64,000 nt of DNA from DATEFF01 sp964586395 (GCA_964586395.1 CAZPGP010000001.1:33432-97431); one strand, 5' to 3'. Shown: positions 51,471 to 61,260, counted from the stretch's first letter. Numbers and translations: made by a program. The notes: generated by a model not told the origin, from the letters alone.

Positions 51471-52440
51471 TGAATATTGCCGTTAGTAACATCGCCTGGA
51501 CGCCCGCCGAAGATCCTGAAGTTGCCAAGGCGCTCCAGGATCTTGGTATTCATCACGTTGAAATCGCCCCAACCAAAGTATGGGAAGACCCAACCAACGT
51601 AACCGACCAGCAGATCCAGGAATACAAAGATTTCTGGGCCAAGCATGACATCGAGATTGTTGCTTTCCAGTCGATGCTGTTCCCTCGCCCGGACCTGACG
51701 CTCTTTGAGAGTGCTGAAGTTCGTCAACAAACACAGGAGCATCTAACTAAGTTCATCGAACTCGCCGGACGCGTGGGCGCCGAAGTGTTGGTATTTGGTT
51801 CGCCCAAGAATCGCATTGTGCCCGAAGGTATGAGTACGGACGAAGCCTGGAACATCGCCAAGGAATTCTTTGGCGGCTTGGGTGACAGCGCCATCACCAA
51901 CCAAACTAACTTCTGTATCGAACCAAATGCCAAGGATTACAGCTGTAACTTCATTACGACTGCGTCCGAGGGGTTGAAGCTTGTGAGCGATGTCGACAAC
52001 CTTGGCTTTGAGCTCCACCTGGACGCTGCCATCATGAGCATGGAAGGCGACGACCCACAGAGTTCTATCGAGAATGCTCGCGAACACCTGCGCCACTTCC
52101 ACATCAGCGCGCCGATGCTGATGCCGATCGAGGAAGAAAAAGTCGACCACAAAGCCATGTCTGACGCGCTGCGCAGCATCAACTACCAGCATTTCACCTC
52201 TATCGAAATGCGCCCTGGCGATGAAGGCGAAAACGTTCAGCGCGTTCGCGACGCTGTGNNNNNNNNNNNNNNNNNNNNNNNNNNNNNNNNNNNNNNNNNN
52301 NNNNNNNNNNNNNNNNNNNNNNNNNNNNNNNNNNNNNNNNNNNNNNNNNNNNNNNNNNCGAAATGCGCCCTGGCGATGAAGGCGAAAACGTTCAGCGCGT
52401 TCGCGACGCTGTGACTATTGCGCAGAAGTATTACGCCTAA
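51470..52440 (+). CDS. Sugar-phosphate isomerase/epimerase-like TIM barrel, interrupted by a scaffold gap
   Basis: It starts MNIAVSNIAWTPAEDPEVAK and has HHVEIAPTKVWEDP, FCIEPNAKDY, LHLDAAIMSM, LRHFHISAPMLMP and FTSIEMRPGDEGENV, the AP-endonuclease-2/xylose-isomerase-like barrel with its acidic and His metal ligands. A 100-N gap (52259-52358) lies between two identical 55-base copies. Collapsing them gives 816 bases, a frame of 271 residues, the normal size. Coupled to the SDR gene upstream; together they probably convert a sugar precursor. Confidence 0.9.
52204..52413. other. Assembly gap with a duplicated 55-bp flank (2)
   Basis: 100 Ns (52259-52358) between identical 55-base copies at 52204-52258 and 52359-52413, the same pattern as at 39355-39564. 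Scaffolding artefact of a k=55 overlap. Confidence 0.95.
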
Positions 52441-52453
52441 AGCTGCCCGCTTA

Positions 52454-52542
52454 CCACTTATTTCCGTCAGAAAACTCTTCACTCGCAAACAGCTCGTTCC
52501 GTTCGCACGGGAAACGTGATGTTTCTGCCTGGAAATAAGTGG
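52454..52542. repeat. 89-bp interrupted inverted repeat between convergent genes
   Basis: CCACTTATTTCC (52454-52465) and GGAAATAAGTGG (52531-52542) are perfect inverted copies. Further in, CAGAAA (52468-52473) and TTTCTG (52522-52527) also pair. The core holds a smaller possible hairpin. No T-run follows. It could be a bidirectional terminator, a small non-autonomous repeat element or a structured RNA. Confidence 0.7.
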
Positions 52543-52559
52543 CGCGCTACGCCATGCTT

Positions 52560-52937
52560 CTACTTTGAGGGTTTCTCGTGATCAACCGCGTCCATAATCG
52601 CCAACTTCTCATGCAGGCGGCTCACGGTTTTCTTCAACGACGTCAGTTCTTCGTTTGTCTCAACGATCAGCAGTAGCGCAAAGACAAATAGCGTTAGTAC
52701 CGCCACATCGAACAGGCTCATTGGCGTCGAATCAGTTAGATTATAGCGAATGGCCGCATTATAAATCGGCTGCGCAAAACTCAACGCCACACCGATCGAT
52801 AGCCAGAATACAACCTCGTACACCGCCTTATTCTTCGAAATTCGTGCGGGCTTGGTCTTGTACCGCGTGATTGCTCGGACAATCCCCAGCAACACGATTG
52901 GCGCGTTTATCAGAATCAACAATAGATACTTACTCAT
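52560..52937 (-). CDS. DUF2304-like small membrane protein
   Basis: 125 residues, three hydrophobic helices and a coiled C-terminus (ELTSLKKTVSRLHEKLAIMD), as in DUF2304 proteins. These often follow a GT2 gene, as here: the start overlaps the stop of the GT2 gene by 4 nt. A helper or membrane anchor for that transferase is likely, although its biochemical role is unknown. Confidence 0.75.
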   Translation of the reverse strand: MSKYLLLILINAPIVLLGIVRAITRYKTKPARISKNKAVYEVVFWLSIGVALSFAQPIYNAAIRYNLTDSTPMSLFDVAVLTLFVFALLLIVETNEELTSLKKTVSRLHEKLAIMDAVDHEKPSK

Positions 52938-53650
52938 CCGGCAATCCTCACTCGTATTAGGTCACGTAAAATCTCCATCGACGACCAGATGCTCTGTCCG
53001 CGGGCCATTCCTTCCTTGGAGTAACTAACCGCTATCGGCATCTCGTCTACACGAATATGGCTCCGGACGGCATGCCACAACGTTTCAGTACAAAAGCCAT
53101 ATCGATCCAACGTAAACCGTGAGATCTTGGGCACCGCATCAATACGATACAGACGCATGCCGCTCTGAGTGTCCTTCGTCTTTATCCCAAACAGTATGCG
53201 ACTAAACAAACTTCCACCCCAGTTTATGACTCGTCGCTGCAACGGCATAATCGACTTATTAGCGGAATGTAGACGGTTACCAACCACAAATTGCGAGTCA
53301 TGCTTTACGGCGTAGTTGACCAAGCGCTTCACATCATCAGCGGCATGCTGGCCGTCGCCGTCGATAGTCACGACATACTGCACATCATCACACTGCTCGG
53401 CATAGCGCAGGCCCGTACGCGTTGCTCCGCCAGCGCCTGTGTTAACCACGTGCGTCAAAACAACCGCGCCAGCCTGTCGAGCCTCTTCAGACGTATTGTC
53501 GGTAGAGCCGTCATCGACTACGGCAACGCGCGCATTAAACTGTTTCTTCCCTATCTTCAGATTTTTCGGAATTGACCGAACGACGCCAGCAATATGCTCG
53601 CCCTCGTTCAGCGCCGGTATCACAACCAAGACTGTCTGCTTCTCAGCCAA
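52934..53650 (-). CDS. GT2 transferase, polyprenyl-phosphate mannosyl/glucosyl type
   Basis: 238 residues: VLVVIPALNEGEHIAGVVRS, VVDDGSTDNTSEEARQAG, and VTIDGDGQHAADDVKRLVNY with the DxD motif, but no C-terminal helices. It starts with TTG at 53650, where GAGAGGG gives a good ribosome-binding site and TAAAAT upstream a possible -10 box. Paired with the DUF2304 gene. Predicted to make a polyprenyl-phosphate sugar for the GT-C-like proteins nearby. Confidence 0.9.
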   Translation of the reverse strand: MAEKQTVLVVIPALNEGEHIAGVVRSIPKNLKIGKKQFNARVAVVDDGSTDNTSEEARQAGAVVLTHVVNTGAGGATRTGLRYAEQCDDVQYVVTIDGDGQHAADDVKRLVNYAVKHDSQFVVGNRLHSANKSIMPLQRRVINWGGSLFSRILFGIKTKDTQSGMRLYRIDAVPKISRFTLDRYGFCTETLWHAVRSHIRVDEMPIAVSYSKEGMARGQSIWSSMEILRDLIRVRIAG

Positions 53651-53686
53651 AACGTACCCTCTCTTTTTCTGAGTATTATTTTACCA

Positions 53687-55648
53687 TCAATACACTAGTG
53701 TGGCGATATCACCGAAGGTATCGCGAATGGCTTGTACGGAATCTTTGTCCGTAATGATGTAATACGTCAGGTTCATCTCATTCGCCATCTTGGCGCATTC
53801 CCTCACCTTGGCGATCAGCGCCAATTGCTCTTTGTTGGTGTAGGTGCCGAAAGCTAGGTTACTGTACAGAGTGCTGTTACAGAGAAGTGCGTTGAAGTCT
53901 TCTTTATCGCCGTCATAACGCATCATGTTTGCCCAGAATGTGGCCTGGCTGTGGGCAGAGAATTTCTGGTTCTCAGAGTTGTAGTGCAAGATCGTCGAAT
54001 TGTAATGAGCTATGTCGCCCTTGCTGCCGAGCCGCGCGTATTCGCTCATGTCGTGGTCAAAGAACGCGGGCTTCTCCTGGTTGGAGTAGTCTCTGAATAG
54101 GTCACGAAGGTCCTTGAGTGGATTGCCGACGGTGGTCATTAGGCCGATCATCAGCACCAGCGGAATGGCCGGCAGCATGATAGCGTACTTCAGGCCCGAC
54201 AGTCCTCGCTCCAGATGTGCGCGGATTAGCAGCACAACCGCCAGCACAAGCAGCATGATCTCGAGCAGCATCGCCGTCTTAATGCCGTAGTAACGAACCT
54301 CACCAACAGTAAAGTATTGTAGGGCGATCAGTAGCGCGATAAATGCTGTCATCGGCAAGTAGATGTTTGCGAGCAGCTTCTTGTGTGCGTCCTGAATTTG
54401 CTTGCTATAGAGCGCGCCAAACAATACCAGCACGCCGGCTACAAGTATCAGCGAATGGAAGATCCGTAACCCACCGACCGCGTTGATGCCCTGTGAAGTG
54501 TCGGCCGTATAGCGCAGCTGGAAATAGATCGGCACTAGCTGCAGGGCGAGAAGTAACAGCAAAGGAAGTCCGCGCTTGCTGAAAACCTGCCGCAGGAAAT
54601 CCTTGCTCAGAATACCGCTTGGCAGCGCAAACCAAGCGCCAGCCAAAATGAGCGGCGGAATCAACAGCGGCCAGCTAACTGCCGCGCCGAAGATCAAAAT
54701 AAAGTACGCGCACAAGGCCCACCGCGCATCATCAGAATTCAGGAACTCGCCCCACTCGTTGGCGGTCTCCTTATGATTCGCTCGCCAGGCGACCAAAAAT
54801 GTCGCGCCCAACAGTATGGTTGCAATGACGTAATAATAGTTCAGGAATCCGTGTGGCACAAACGGAATCAGATAGAAGAGCGCTAGCGGTGGACCGAGAG
54901 TAAACGCCAGCAGCAGCTTTGGCCCCATCGACTCCGCCTTCTGTCCAAGTAGCCGTAGCAGGCTTAGGGCGAAGTAGAACGCCACATACGCCAACACAAT
55001 CCCGCTCACAATATACTGCGCAAAGAATAGCCACGCGTTTCCACGCCACCCCAGGCTAAACTGGTCGGCCATAACGGTGTTCTCTACAAATCCTGTCGCG
55101 ATATGGAAACCCTTTGGATAATAGTGACCATAGGTGTAATCGAGATGCTGCTCGCGCATCATCTCGGTGATACCTACGTAGTGGTTCGTCGCGTCAATCG
55201 CCTGAATGCCACCAATCTTGCTAATACCGTACACACTATTCATGCCCAGTAGAATTGGCGCAAATGGAATCAGGAAAAAACCGGCAACTACCAGTGCAGC
55301 CGCATCGCTCCGGCTGAACCAAGGACGTTGCTCCTGCTTGATGACTGGAATAAACCACCACAGAACAATCTGTAGCAATACCAAAATAGCTGCGAGCGCC
55401 AAGAAATTACTCCCTGGCAAGATCAAGAACTGCAATGCCGCCGCAATCTGCAGCAACACCATCACAAACATAAAGCTCACAACTAGGCGTGACGTCCAAC
55501 TGCGAAAAACTGCAGGCAGCGGAAGATATCGAGCGTTAAGCAGCAAGATGACCGGCAATAGCAGAAGCTTGACGCCCATCGCATAAAGCAGCAATGCCAC
55601 TAATACCGCCACTGCTTCTTTGCTGTGTTTCCAGCCAAGCAACTTCAT
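53687..55648 (-). CDS. Multi-membrane GT-C-like protein
   Basis: 653 residues with about 14 helices. The exterior loop after the fourth helix reads IGGIQAIDATNHYVGITEMM, then DYTYGHYYPKGFHIATGFVE, typical of GT-C-type polymer transferases of CPR bacteria. The last 130 residues are soluble (DLFRDYSNQEKPAFFDHDMS...). A strong AGGAGGGG precedes the ATG. It is in the minus-strand operon downstream of the GT4 genes. Activity and substrate unknown. Confidence 0.65.
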   Translation of the reverse strand: MKLLGWKHSKEAVAVLVALLLYAMGVKLLLLPVILLLNARYLPLPAVFRSWTSRLVVSFMFVMVLLQIAAALQFLILPGSNFLALAAILVLLQIVLWWFIPVIKQEQRPWFSRSDAAALVVAGFFLIPFAPILLGMNSVYGISKIGGIQAIDATNHYVGITEMMREQHLDYTYGHYYPKGFHIATGFVENTVMADQFSLGWRGNAWLFFAQYIVSGIVLAYVAFYFALSLLRLLGQKAESMGPKLLLAFTLGPPLALFYLIPFVPHGFLNYYYVIATILLGATFLVAWRANHKETANEWGEFLNSDDARWALCAYFILIFGAAVSWPLLIPPLILAGAWFALPSGILSKDFLRQVFSKRGLPLLLLLALQLVPIYFQLRYTADTSQGINAVGGLRIFHSLILVAGVLVLFGALYSKQIQDAHKKLLANIYLPMTAFIALLIALQYFTVGEVRYYGIKTAMLLEIMLLVLAVVLLIRAHLERGLSGLKYAIMLPAIPLVLMIGLMTTVGNPLKDLRDLFRDYSNQEKPAFFDHDMSEYARLGSKGDIAHYNSTILHYNSENQKFSAHSQATFWANMMRYDGDKEDFNALLCNSTLYSNLAFGTYTNKEQLALIAKVRECAKMANEMNLTYYIITDKDSVQAIRDTFGDIATLVY

Positions 55649-55670
55649 ACTCTCCCCTCCTATTGTTTAT

Positions 55671-56849
55671 CTACGATGCTAGTTTGTGATACGCCGCGAC
55701 GAGTTCCTTCGCCAGGTTTGGCCAGGCCATCTTCTTAGCGTACGCATCACTGAGCTTACCCTGCTTGGTCAAATCAATATCCTGTAGCGTTCGCGCAAGT
55801 TCATAGTACGCAAACGTATCGGTCAGGACCAACGCGCCATCAGTGTAGGTTGCGAGCTCGCGGAAACCAGCAGTCGGATAGGCCACGACTGGCTTGCCGT
55901 TACTGAAACCGAGGTTTACAGCGCCAGAGCTGACGTTGGCGTAGTACACGCCGTCATATGGATAGACAGCGATGTCACATTCGCGGATAAAGCTATTCAT
56001 CTTGTCGTCATCCTTCACGAAGCCGGTGATGTACACACGGTCGTGCAAGCCGAGGACGTCAATAAGATCGGTGATCTTGTTGTAAATGCTCACCGTATCG
56101 CTCACGATATTGGTCTCAACCGGGTGCAAGCCGCCGATGATAGCCAACTTGTAGTTTGGCGGCAGGAACTTCAGTGCACGAACAGCGTCGTAGATACCTT
56201 TATACTTGTGTAGCATACCGACGGTACAATAGATCACGTCGCCCTTCTTCTTGTTGAGCTTCTTGGCAATAAAATCACTCTTTGGTGGTGTTGGGAACTG
56301 ATGAACTGGGTGCAAAATCTTCTGAACTTTCTCTGGTGCTGCACCGGCGTTCAAGAGCGCATCCTTAGTCGCATCGTTGTGCACAAGCAGCAAGTCGGCC
56401 TGGAGGAACGGACCCATGTGGCGCTCGTACATACGATTACGGTGACGCTGCTGGCGCAGGAAGGCAACCATACTACGCGGACCCAAGCCACCCAGTTTGA
56501 CTGGCTTAATGGCGAAGTCTGGCGACAGGTGGACGGAGATCACAACCTTCTTGCCCGCATCCTTAGCAGTTGAAACCAAACGCTGGAAATCATCCTCCAC
56601 AAACAGCCCAAACTCGTGCTGAATATGGAAGATATCGAAGTCGCCCAGCTCCTCACGAAGCTTGTCATATGTCGCTTCGTGTTGCTGCTGGTTCATGGCG
56701 CGCAGCTCAATTGGTCGCACGTCAAAAAACTTGTTCTCGACAGTCTTGTCCTCGGCCATTCCTGCCAAATACTGCTCTTGGTACTTGGCAATACCGTCGT
56801 CTTCGTCGTGTGGGCTAAAGTGTAAGATGCGGAGCTTGGTTTCGCTCAT
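55671..56849 (-). CDS. GT4-family glycosyltransferase
   Basis: 392 residues, GT-B fold: LRILHFSPHDEDDGIAKYQE at the start and the donor half ending DIAVYPYDGVYYANVSSGAV, NLGFSNGKPVVAYPTAGFRE. The usual E-x7-E is replaced by a G/S-rich version, so it is a divergent GT4. GGAGG lies before the ATG, inside the end of the upstream gene region. Confidence 0.85.
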   Translation of the reverse strand: MSETKLRILHFSPHDEDDGIAKYQEQYLAGMAEDKTVENKFFDVRPIELRAMNQQQHEATYDKLREELGDFDIFHIQHEFGLFVEDDFQRLVSTAKDAGKKVVISVHLSPDFAIKPVKLGGLGPRSMVAFLRQQRHRNRMYERHMGPFLQADLLLVHNDATKDALLNAGAAPEKVQKILHPVHQFPTPPKSDFIAKKLNKKKGDVIYCTVGMLHKYKGIYDAVRALKFLPPNYKLAIIGGLHPVETNIVSDTVSIYNKITDLIDVLGLHDRVYITGFVKDDDKMNSFIRECDIAVYPYDGVYYANVSSGAVNLGFSNGKPVVAYPTAGFRELATYTDGALVLTDTFAYYELARTLQDIDLTKQGKLSDAYAKKMAWPNLAKELVAAYHKLAS

Positions 56850-56852
56850 GGG

Positions 56853-58208
56853 TTAATCCTCCAGATACTTGATTACTTGCTTAAATGAGTCGTCCCACGA
56901 GTACTGCTTGTAGCCCTTAACCCTCTTACGAGCGGCTTCTAGGTTCTTGGGGATGAGAAGGTTTTGGATGGCAGCCAAGCACTCGTCTGGGCTCGCTGGT
57001 GAAAAATGATCCACAAATCCCTCAGCAATCTCCACCATACTCGTGGTGTTACTGCATAGGCATGGTACACCTCTGGCAACACTTTCCGCAATAGGGATAC
57101 CCCAACCTTCATAGAAACTCGGGAACACCGTAAATAAGCTGTGAGCGTAGAGCCAGCTCAGCTCTTCGTCGCCCATACCGTGCAGGAAGACAAACTTATC
57201 CTTCACCGCCGGGTCATTGGTCATAATGGTATAAATATCGTCCGTACCCCAGCCACGACGGCCGACGATAGCAATCTTGGGCAGGCCGATGCCCTTGCTC
57301 AAAGCCAGTTTGTAAACGTAATACAGCAGCGCGTGGTTCTTGCGGGCTTCAATTGTGCAGACGGTTAACAGGTATGGGTTATCCTTTAACTTGGCAGCCT
57401 TAAAAACCTCATCGGCCGGCTCAACTGCCTTCGCAACCTTGAAGTCGTCACCCAAACGGAAGACCTCCATGCGCGGAACTTTCAGGTTTTGGCCTTTCAG
57501 CCACTGAGTCGCTTCAGACTTGGTGTTCTTGGACACACACAGAACAAGCTCGCTGATAGGTAGGATTTCGCGGCAGTACTTGGGGAAGGTTTCGGTTGAG
57601 CCGCCAGCGCCGCCCGCACCCGTAAACTGCGGAATCATGACCGGACCCATGTCGTGTATGACTTGCACGATCTGCAGTCCGTCAACCTTGTGCCAGTGCT
57701 TCAGTTTCTCGATAAAGTTATCGTCCCACCACTCGCCCCAAGGAATGACAACTCGGTCGCCGTGGTTGTATGCGGCAACTTTGTAGTTTGCCATGCGCGC
57801 GAGCTTCAGCTTTGTCTCAACGCGATTACTGAGCCCAGGCGCAATGCGTGCGACACGGCGCAGGATTGCTTTGGCCAGGCGAATATTCCCCTGTTTCTGG
57901 ATGATTTGCTGGTCTTGTTTGTAGTCGGTCTTATCGGCAGCAACTTCCTGCACCACGAGCGGACCAGGGTGTTCCTGGCCAATCTTAAGGTAATGAATGC
58001 CACTCCCCCGCTCACTCAGCGTTCGGTCGAGATCAAGCTCTACAAATTCCTGCAGCTCCTTCACCCAACTAACAAAAACCGTCTCAGAACGGTCGCTCCG
58101 AAAGCGAATTGCCTGTTCGTGCATCACGCGGGGAATGCCCGTGAGCCGCCCATCCCAGTGCACTAGCTGGGTTACGTCGTAATACAAGGTCGGCTTGGGG
58201 CTAGGCAT
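56853..58208 (-). CDS. GT4-family glycosyltransferase, long form
   Basis: 451 residues. The start TLYYDVTQLVHWDGRLTGIP is the WbdB/WbdC-like opening 'D.T.L....R.TGI.R'. The donor half has VCTIEARKNHALLYYVYKLA, then FPSFYEGWGIPIAESVARGV. WbdB-type enzymes add mannose to O-polysaccharides exported by ABC transporters, and the Wzt/Wzm-type genes lie just upstream. AAGGAGA precedes the ATG. Confidence 0.9.
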   Translation of the reverse strand: MPSPKPTLYYDVTQLVHWDGRLTGIPRVMHEQAIRFRSDRSETVFVSWVKELQEFVELDLDRTLSERGSGIHYLKIGQEHPGPLVVQEVAADKTDYKQDQQIIQKQGNIRLAKAILRRVARIAPGLSNRVETKLKLARMANYKVAAYNHGDRVVIPWGEWWDDNFIEKLKHWHKVDGLQIVQVIHDMGPVMIPQFTGAGGAGGSTETFPKYCREILPISELVLCVSKNTKSEATQWLKGQNLKVPRMEVFRLGDDFKVAKAVEPADEVFKAAKLKDNPYLLTVCTIEARKNHALLYYVYKLALSKGIGLPKIAIVGRRGWGTDDIYTIMTNDPAVKDKFVFLHGMGDEELSWLYAHSLFTVFPSFYEGWGIPIAESVARGVPCLCSNTTSMVEIAEGFVDHFSPASPDECLAAIQNLLIPKNLEAARKRVKGYKQYSWDDSFKQVIKYLED

Positions 58209-58219
58209 TTCAGGTCTCC

Positions 58220-59245
58220 TTAACGGTTAGCGAGCTTAGGGTTCTTCGAAAAGATCGGCATCACCCAGTCGTCGGCATCACCAATAATAGCTTCGTAGGT
58301 TGTCTTCTTCGGCTTCACGATGTAGCCGTCGTCATCGATGGTGTAGACGTGACCGAAATCTTTGAGCATCTGGTTATAGAAACCCTTCGGGTCGTCGTAG
58401 CTGTCCTTGGTAAATTCGATAAAGAATGTCAGATTCGGGCTCGCCTTGACGATACCACGCATGCCCTCGTAGGCCTTGTCTTCGAAACCTTCAATGTCCA
58501 TTTTGATGAGGTCAACGGTCTTGATGCCGTGATCTTTGCAGTACTTGTCGAGAGTGGTTGATTTAACCTTCACCTCTTCAGCGGTCTCGAGACGCATCTT
58601 GCTGCCCATGTACTTTGCGGTATGCTCGAGCGGCAGAACCGATGAACTACCGAGGTAGTCTTTGAGGATGCGAAGCGTTAGTGTGCCGCCGTCCTTGTCG
58701 CCAACGGCCAAGTTCTCGATAACCGACTGTTCGTTCAACCAGTTTACGTCCATTGTCTTCTGAATGTACGGGATAAGGTGTGGGTTGGCCTCGAAGTGCA
58801 CAACCTTGGAGTGTTTCTTGTCGCTCTTCTGCGCAGCAAGGGCGCCAAAGTAGCCAAAGTTACTACCGACATCGAGTACGACGTCTTTCGGCTTTACAGC
58901 GCTCAGCCAGGCAGCGGTGATGCGGTGTTCCCAAACTGAATCGAGCACCAAGTGCGGCACAACAGCTACGTCGCGTGGATCGAGGTACATCTTGAGCCCA
59001 CTAAAAATCTTCGCGACCATCTCGTGGTCACTCAAAACAACCGAACCAGAATTCTTGGTTCGCTCCTTCAGCTCTTCTAGAATAACCATGTGGTCGTGGT
59101 TAATGGCTCGTTGCGTATCCTGAATGACGCGCTCAGAGGCTGTGATCTTTTCGTCCAATCGTCGCTCCGTATCTTTCAGCTCTTTACGCAAAGTGCTGAA
59201 TAGTCTGTGTTGAATTCTCTGTAACGCCCCCGACACCTTTTCCAT
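58220..59245 (-). CDS. FkbM-family methyltransferase
   Basis: 341 residues. An N-terminal coiled segment of about 65 residues (LRKELKDTERRLDEKITASE) is followed by the SAM domain: DVVLDVGSNFGYFGALAA and VDLIKMDIEGFEDKAYEGMR. FkbM enzymes methylate sugar hydroxyls. Next to a WbdB-like GT4 and a Wzt, it may cap the chain end, as WbdD does in Wzt-dependent systems; inferred. AGGGG is found upstream of the ATG. Confidence 0.88.
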   Translation of the reverse strand: MEKVSGALQRIQHRLFSTLRKELKDTERRLDEKITASERVIQDTQRAINHDHMVILEELKERTKNSGSVVLSDHEMVAKIFSGLKMYLDPRDVAVVPHLVLDSVWEHRITAAWLSAVKPKDVVLDVGSNFGYFGALAAQKSDKKHSKVVHFEANPHLIPYIQKTMDVNWLNEQSVIENLAVGDKDGGTLTLRILKDYLGSSSVLPLEHTAKYMGSKMRLETAEEVKVKSTTLDKYCKDHGIKTVDLIKMDIEGFEDKAYEGMRGIVKASPNLTFFIEFTKDSYDDPKGFYNQMLKDFGHVYTIDDDGYIVKPKKTTYEAIIGDADDWVMPIFSKNPKLANR

Positions 59246-59264
59246 ACCCCTGAAGTCCCCTTAC

Positions 59265-60446
59265 TTACTTCTTCACTTTGTGCGTCACCGACATCGGTGG
59301 CAGCACTGCTGTGGTCGAACGCTCAATGCGTCTGACCGTAAAACTATCAGCCCGGACAAACCAGTCCAGCGTGTTCGCAACATCATCAATCAACGTCAAC
59401 ATGACGTTATATTCACCGTCATTAAAGACGTTGAGGACGCGCCATGTCAGCGTGACTTCCTGACCCGGCTTGAGGTTCTCGACATCTGGCGCTTGGATCA
59501 TACGGTTATTAAGTGCAGTAATCTCGGCACCGTCAGAACCCATAATGTGGATACCATAAACGAGCTTGTCGATAGGTCGTTCGACTTTGACGTCGATCTT
59601 TACGACGATTTCGTCGCCCTCGATCTTTGTCTTTACGTCGGTAATGACTGCGTCGCCATTACCCCAGCGCTTGCCGTTGCCCTTCTTGGCGTGGTCGCTG
59701 GCCTTGTCCATGAAGAGCATGGAATATTCGCGGGCAATATCCTGTGGCGAACCGATATGTTTGACCTCGCTTTGGTCGATCAGCATTGCCCGGTCACAGT
59801 ATTCCTTCACAGCATTCATGTCGTGAGTCACAAAGACGACGGTCTTCTTGTTAGCCTTCAGTTCCTTGAAGTACTCGAAACATTTACGTTGGAAGGCAGC
59901 GTCACCGACAGCCAGGACTTCGTCGACAAGCAAGATATCAGCGTGTGCACGAGTCGCCAGCGAGAACGCCAGACGGACCTGCATACCTGATGAATAATTC
60001 TTCAACTTCTGATCCATGAAACGTTCGAGCTCAGCGAACGTAACGATCTCGTCATACATAGCCTGCATTTCTTTGAATGAAAAGCCCAAGAGCGCACCGT
60101 TGAGGTAAACGTTCTCGCGGCCGGTCAGCTCAGGGTTGAAGCCAACGCCTAACTCGATGAATGGCACGAGCTTGCCGTCGGTGCTGAGCTTACCCTTGCT
60201 TGGTTGGTAGATGCCGGCCAACATTTTCAGGAGTGTGCTTTTACCGCTACCGTTGCGACCGACTATGCCAAAGAATTCGCCCTTCTGGACCTCAAAGCTC
60301 ACGTCCTTCAGTGCATGCTGAATCTCGCTACCCTTTGTTTTGGACTTGAAGAGTCCGGTGAATGCTCGCTTAATCGAATCTTTCTTCTCGTGAGGAAGCA
60401 CGAAATTCTTCGAGACATTCTCAACCTTGATTGCTGCGTCACTCAT
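59265..60446 (-). CDS. wzt: ABC exporter ATPase, Wzt-type with C-terminal glycan-binding domain
   Basis: 393 residues from ATG 60446; the frame reaching 60509 overlaps the permease gene. Walker A is GRNGSGKST, the signature SSGMQVRLAFS, Walker B DILLVDEVLAVGD and the switch His in VTHD. From about residue 250 a beta domain follows (VITDVKTKIEGDEIVVKIDV, YGIHIMGSDGAEITALNN), the Wzt_C region that reads the chain end. GGAGGAG lies upstream, and the start follows the permease stop by one base. It powers export of a lipid-linked polysaccharide. Confidence 0.93.
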   Translation of the reverse strand: MSDAAIKVENVSKNFVLPHEKKDSIKRAFTGLFKSKTKGSEIQHALKDVSFEVQKGEFFGIVGRNGSGKSTLLKMLAGIYQPSKGKLSTDGKLVPFIELGVGFNPELTGRENVYLNGALLGFSFKEMQAMYDEIVTFAELERFMDQKLKNYSSGMQVRLAFSLATRAHADILLVDEVLAVGDAAFQRKCFEYFKELKANKKTVVFVTHDMNAVKEYCDRAMLIDQSEVKHIGSPQDIAREYSMLFMDKASDHAKKGNGKRWGNGDAVITDVKTKIEGDEIVVKIDVKVERPIDKLVYGIHIMGSDGAEITALNNRMIQAPDVENLKPGQEVTLTWRVLNVFNDGEYNVMLTLIDDVANTLDWFVRADSFTVRRIERSTTAVLPPMSVTHKVKK

Positions 60447-60447
60447 C

Positions 60448-61260
60448 CTAAATCTCCTCCGCAAAGTAGCGCGAACGCTTTCTGAAATACCAGGCGCTGA
60501 TGAGCGCAAAGGCTACAACAATACCAATTGGTACGAGTCGCATCAATTCGTTACCATAAACCGTACCGATAGTGGACGTCTCGTGGGTAATCATCATGTA
60601 ACGGATATCCTGGATCATCTGGGCCACGGGGTTCAAGATGATAATCTGCTGCACTTTCATCGGCAGAATGTCGATAGCATAGATAATCGGTGTGCCGTAG
60701 AACGCACCCTGCATCAGGACTTCCCAGATATAATTGATGTCACGCAGCTTCACAAACAACGCGCTCAGTAGGAATGCCAGCCCCAGCGCAAAGACGAAGA
60801 GTTCGATGATAATCAACGGGATCAAAAGCATGCTGCTCATAAATGGCACACCTGTAAAGATCATAAAAGCCACAACAACCAGCAGGTTAATAGCCAGGTT
60901 AATCAGTGCCGAGAATGAACCCGCCAATACGATAACGTACTTCGGGAAGTTGATCTTGCGCAGCAGGTCGCCCTTGCCCACGATAGAGCTCACGCCATTG
61001 TTCGTCACCTCAGAGAAGTACGTCCAAATCACGATACCGAGCAAAATGTAGACCGGCAGGTGCGGAACATCGCCACCGATAGGCAGGTAGCGCACAAAGA
61101 CCAGGTAAAGAATAGCAAAGAGTGCCAGTGGCTTCAGAAGCGACCACAAGTACCCCAAGAATGAGCTCTGGTATCGCAACTTAAAGTCGGTGATAACCAG
61201 CTCCCTCAGCAGAATAAGTGAATAGCGATAACGCTGTAATAATCTGTTCACGTTAAGCAT
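60448..61260 (-). CDS. wzm: ABC-2-type polysaccharide exporter permease
   Basis: About 270 residues with six helices. YSLILLRELVITDFKLRYQS and SFLGYLWSLLKPLALFAILY match Wzm/TagG, as does the late NPVAQMIQDIRYMMI block. It is paired with the ATPase downstream, one base apart. The longer frame (to 61326) is not supported: TTGAAG-17 nt-TATAAT (61261-61289) ends right at ATG 61260, so transcription would start at about 61254. The real start may be GTG 61251. Confidence 0.9.
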   Translation of the reverse strand: MLNVNRLLQRYRYSLILLRELVITDFKLRYQSSFLGYLWSLLKPLALFAILYLVFVRYLPIGGDVPHLPVYILLGIVIWTYFSEVTNNGVSSIVGKGDLLRKINFPKYVIVLAGSFSALINLAINLLVVVAFMIFTGVPFMSSMLLIPLIIIELFVFALGLAFLLSALFVKLRDINYIWEVLMQGAFYGTPIIYAIDILPMKVQQIIILNPVAQMIQDIRYMMITHETSTIGTVYGNELMRLVPIGIVVAFALISAWYFRKRSRYFAEEI

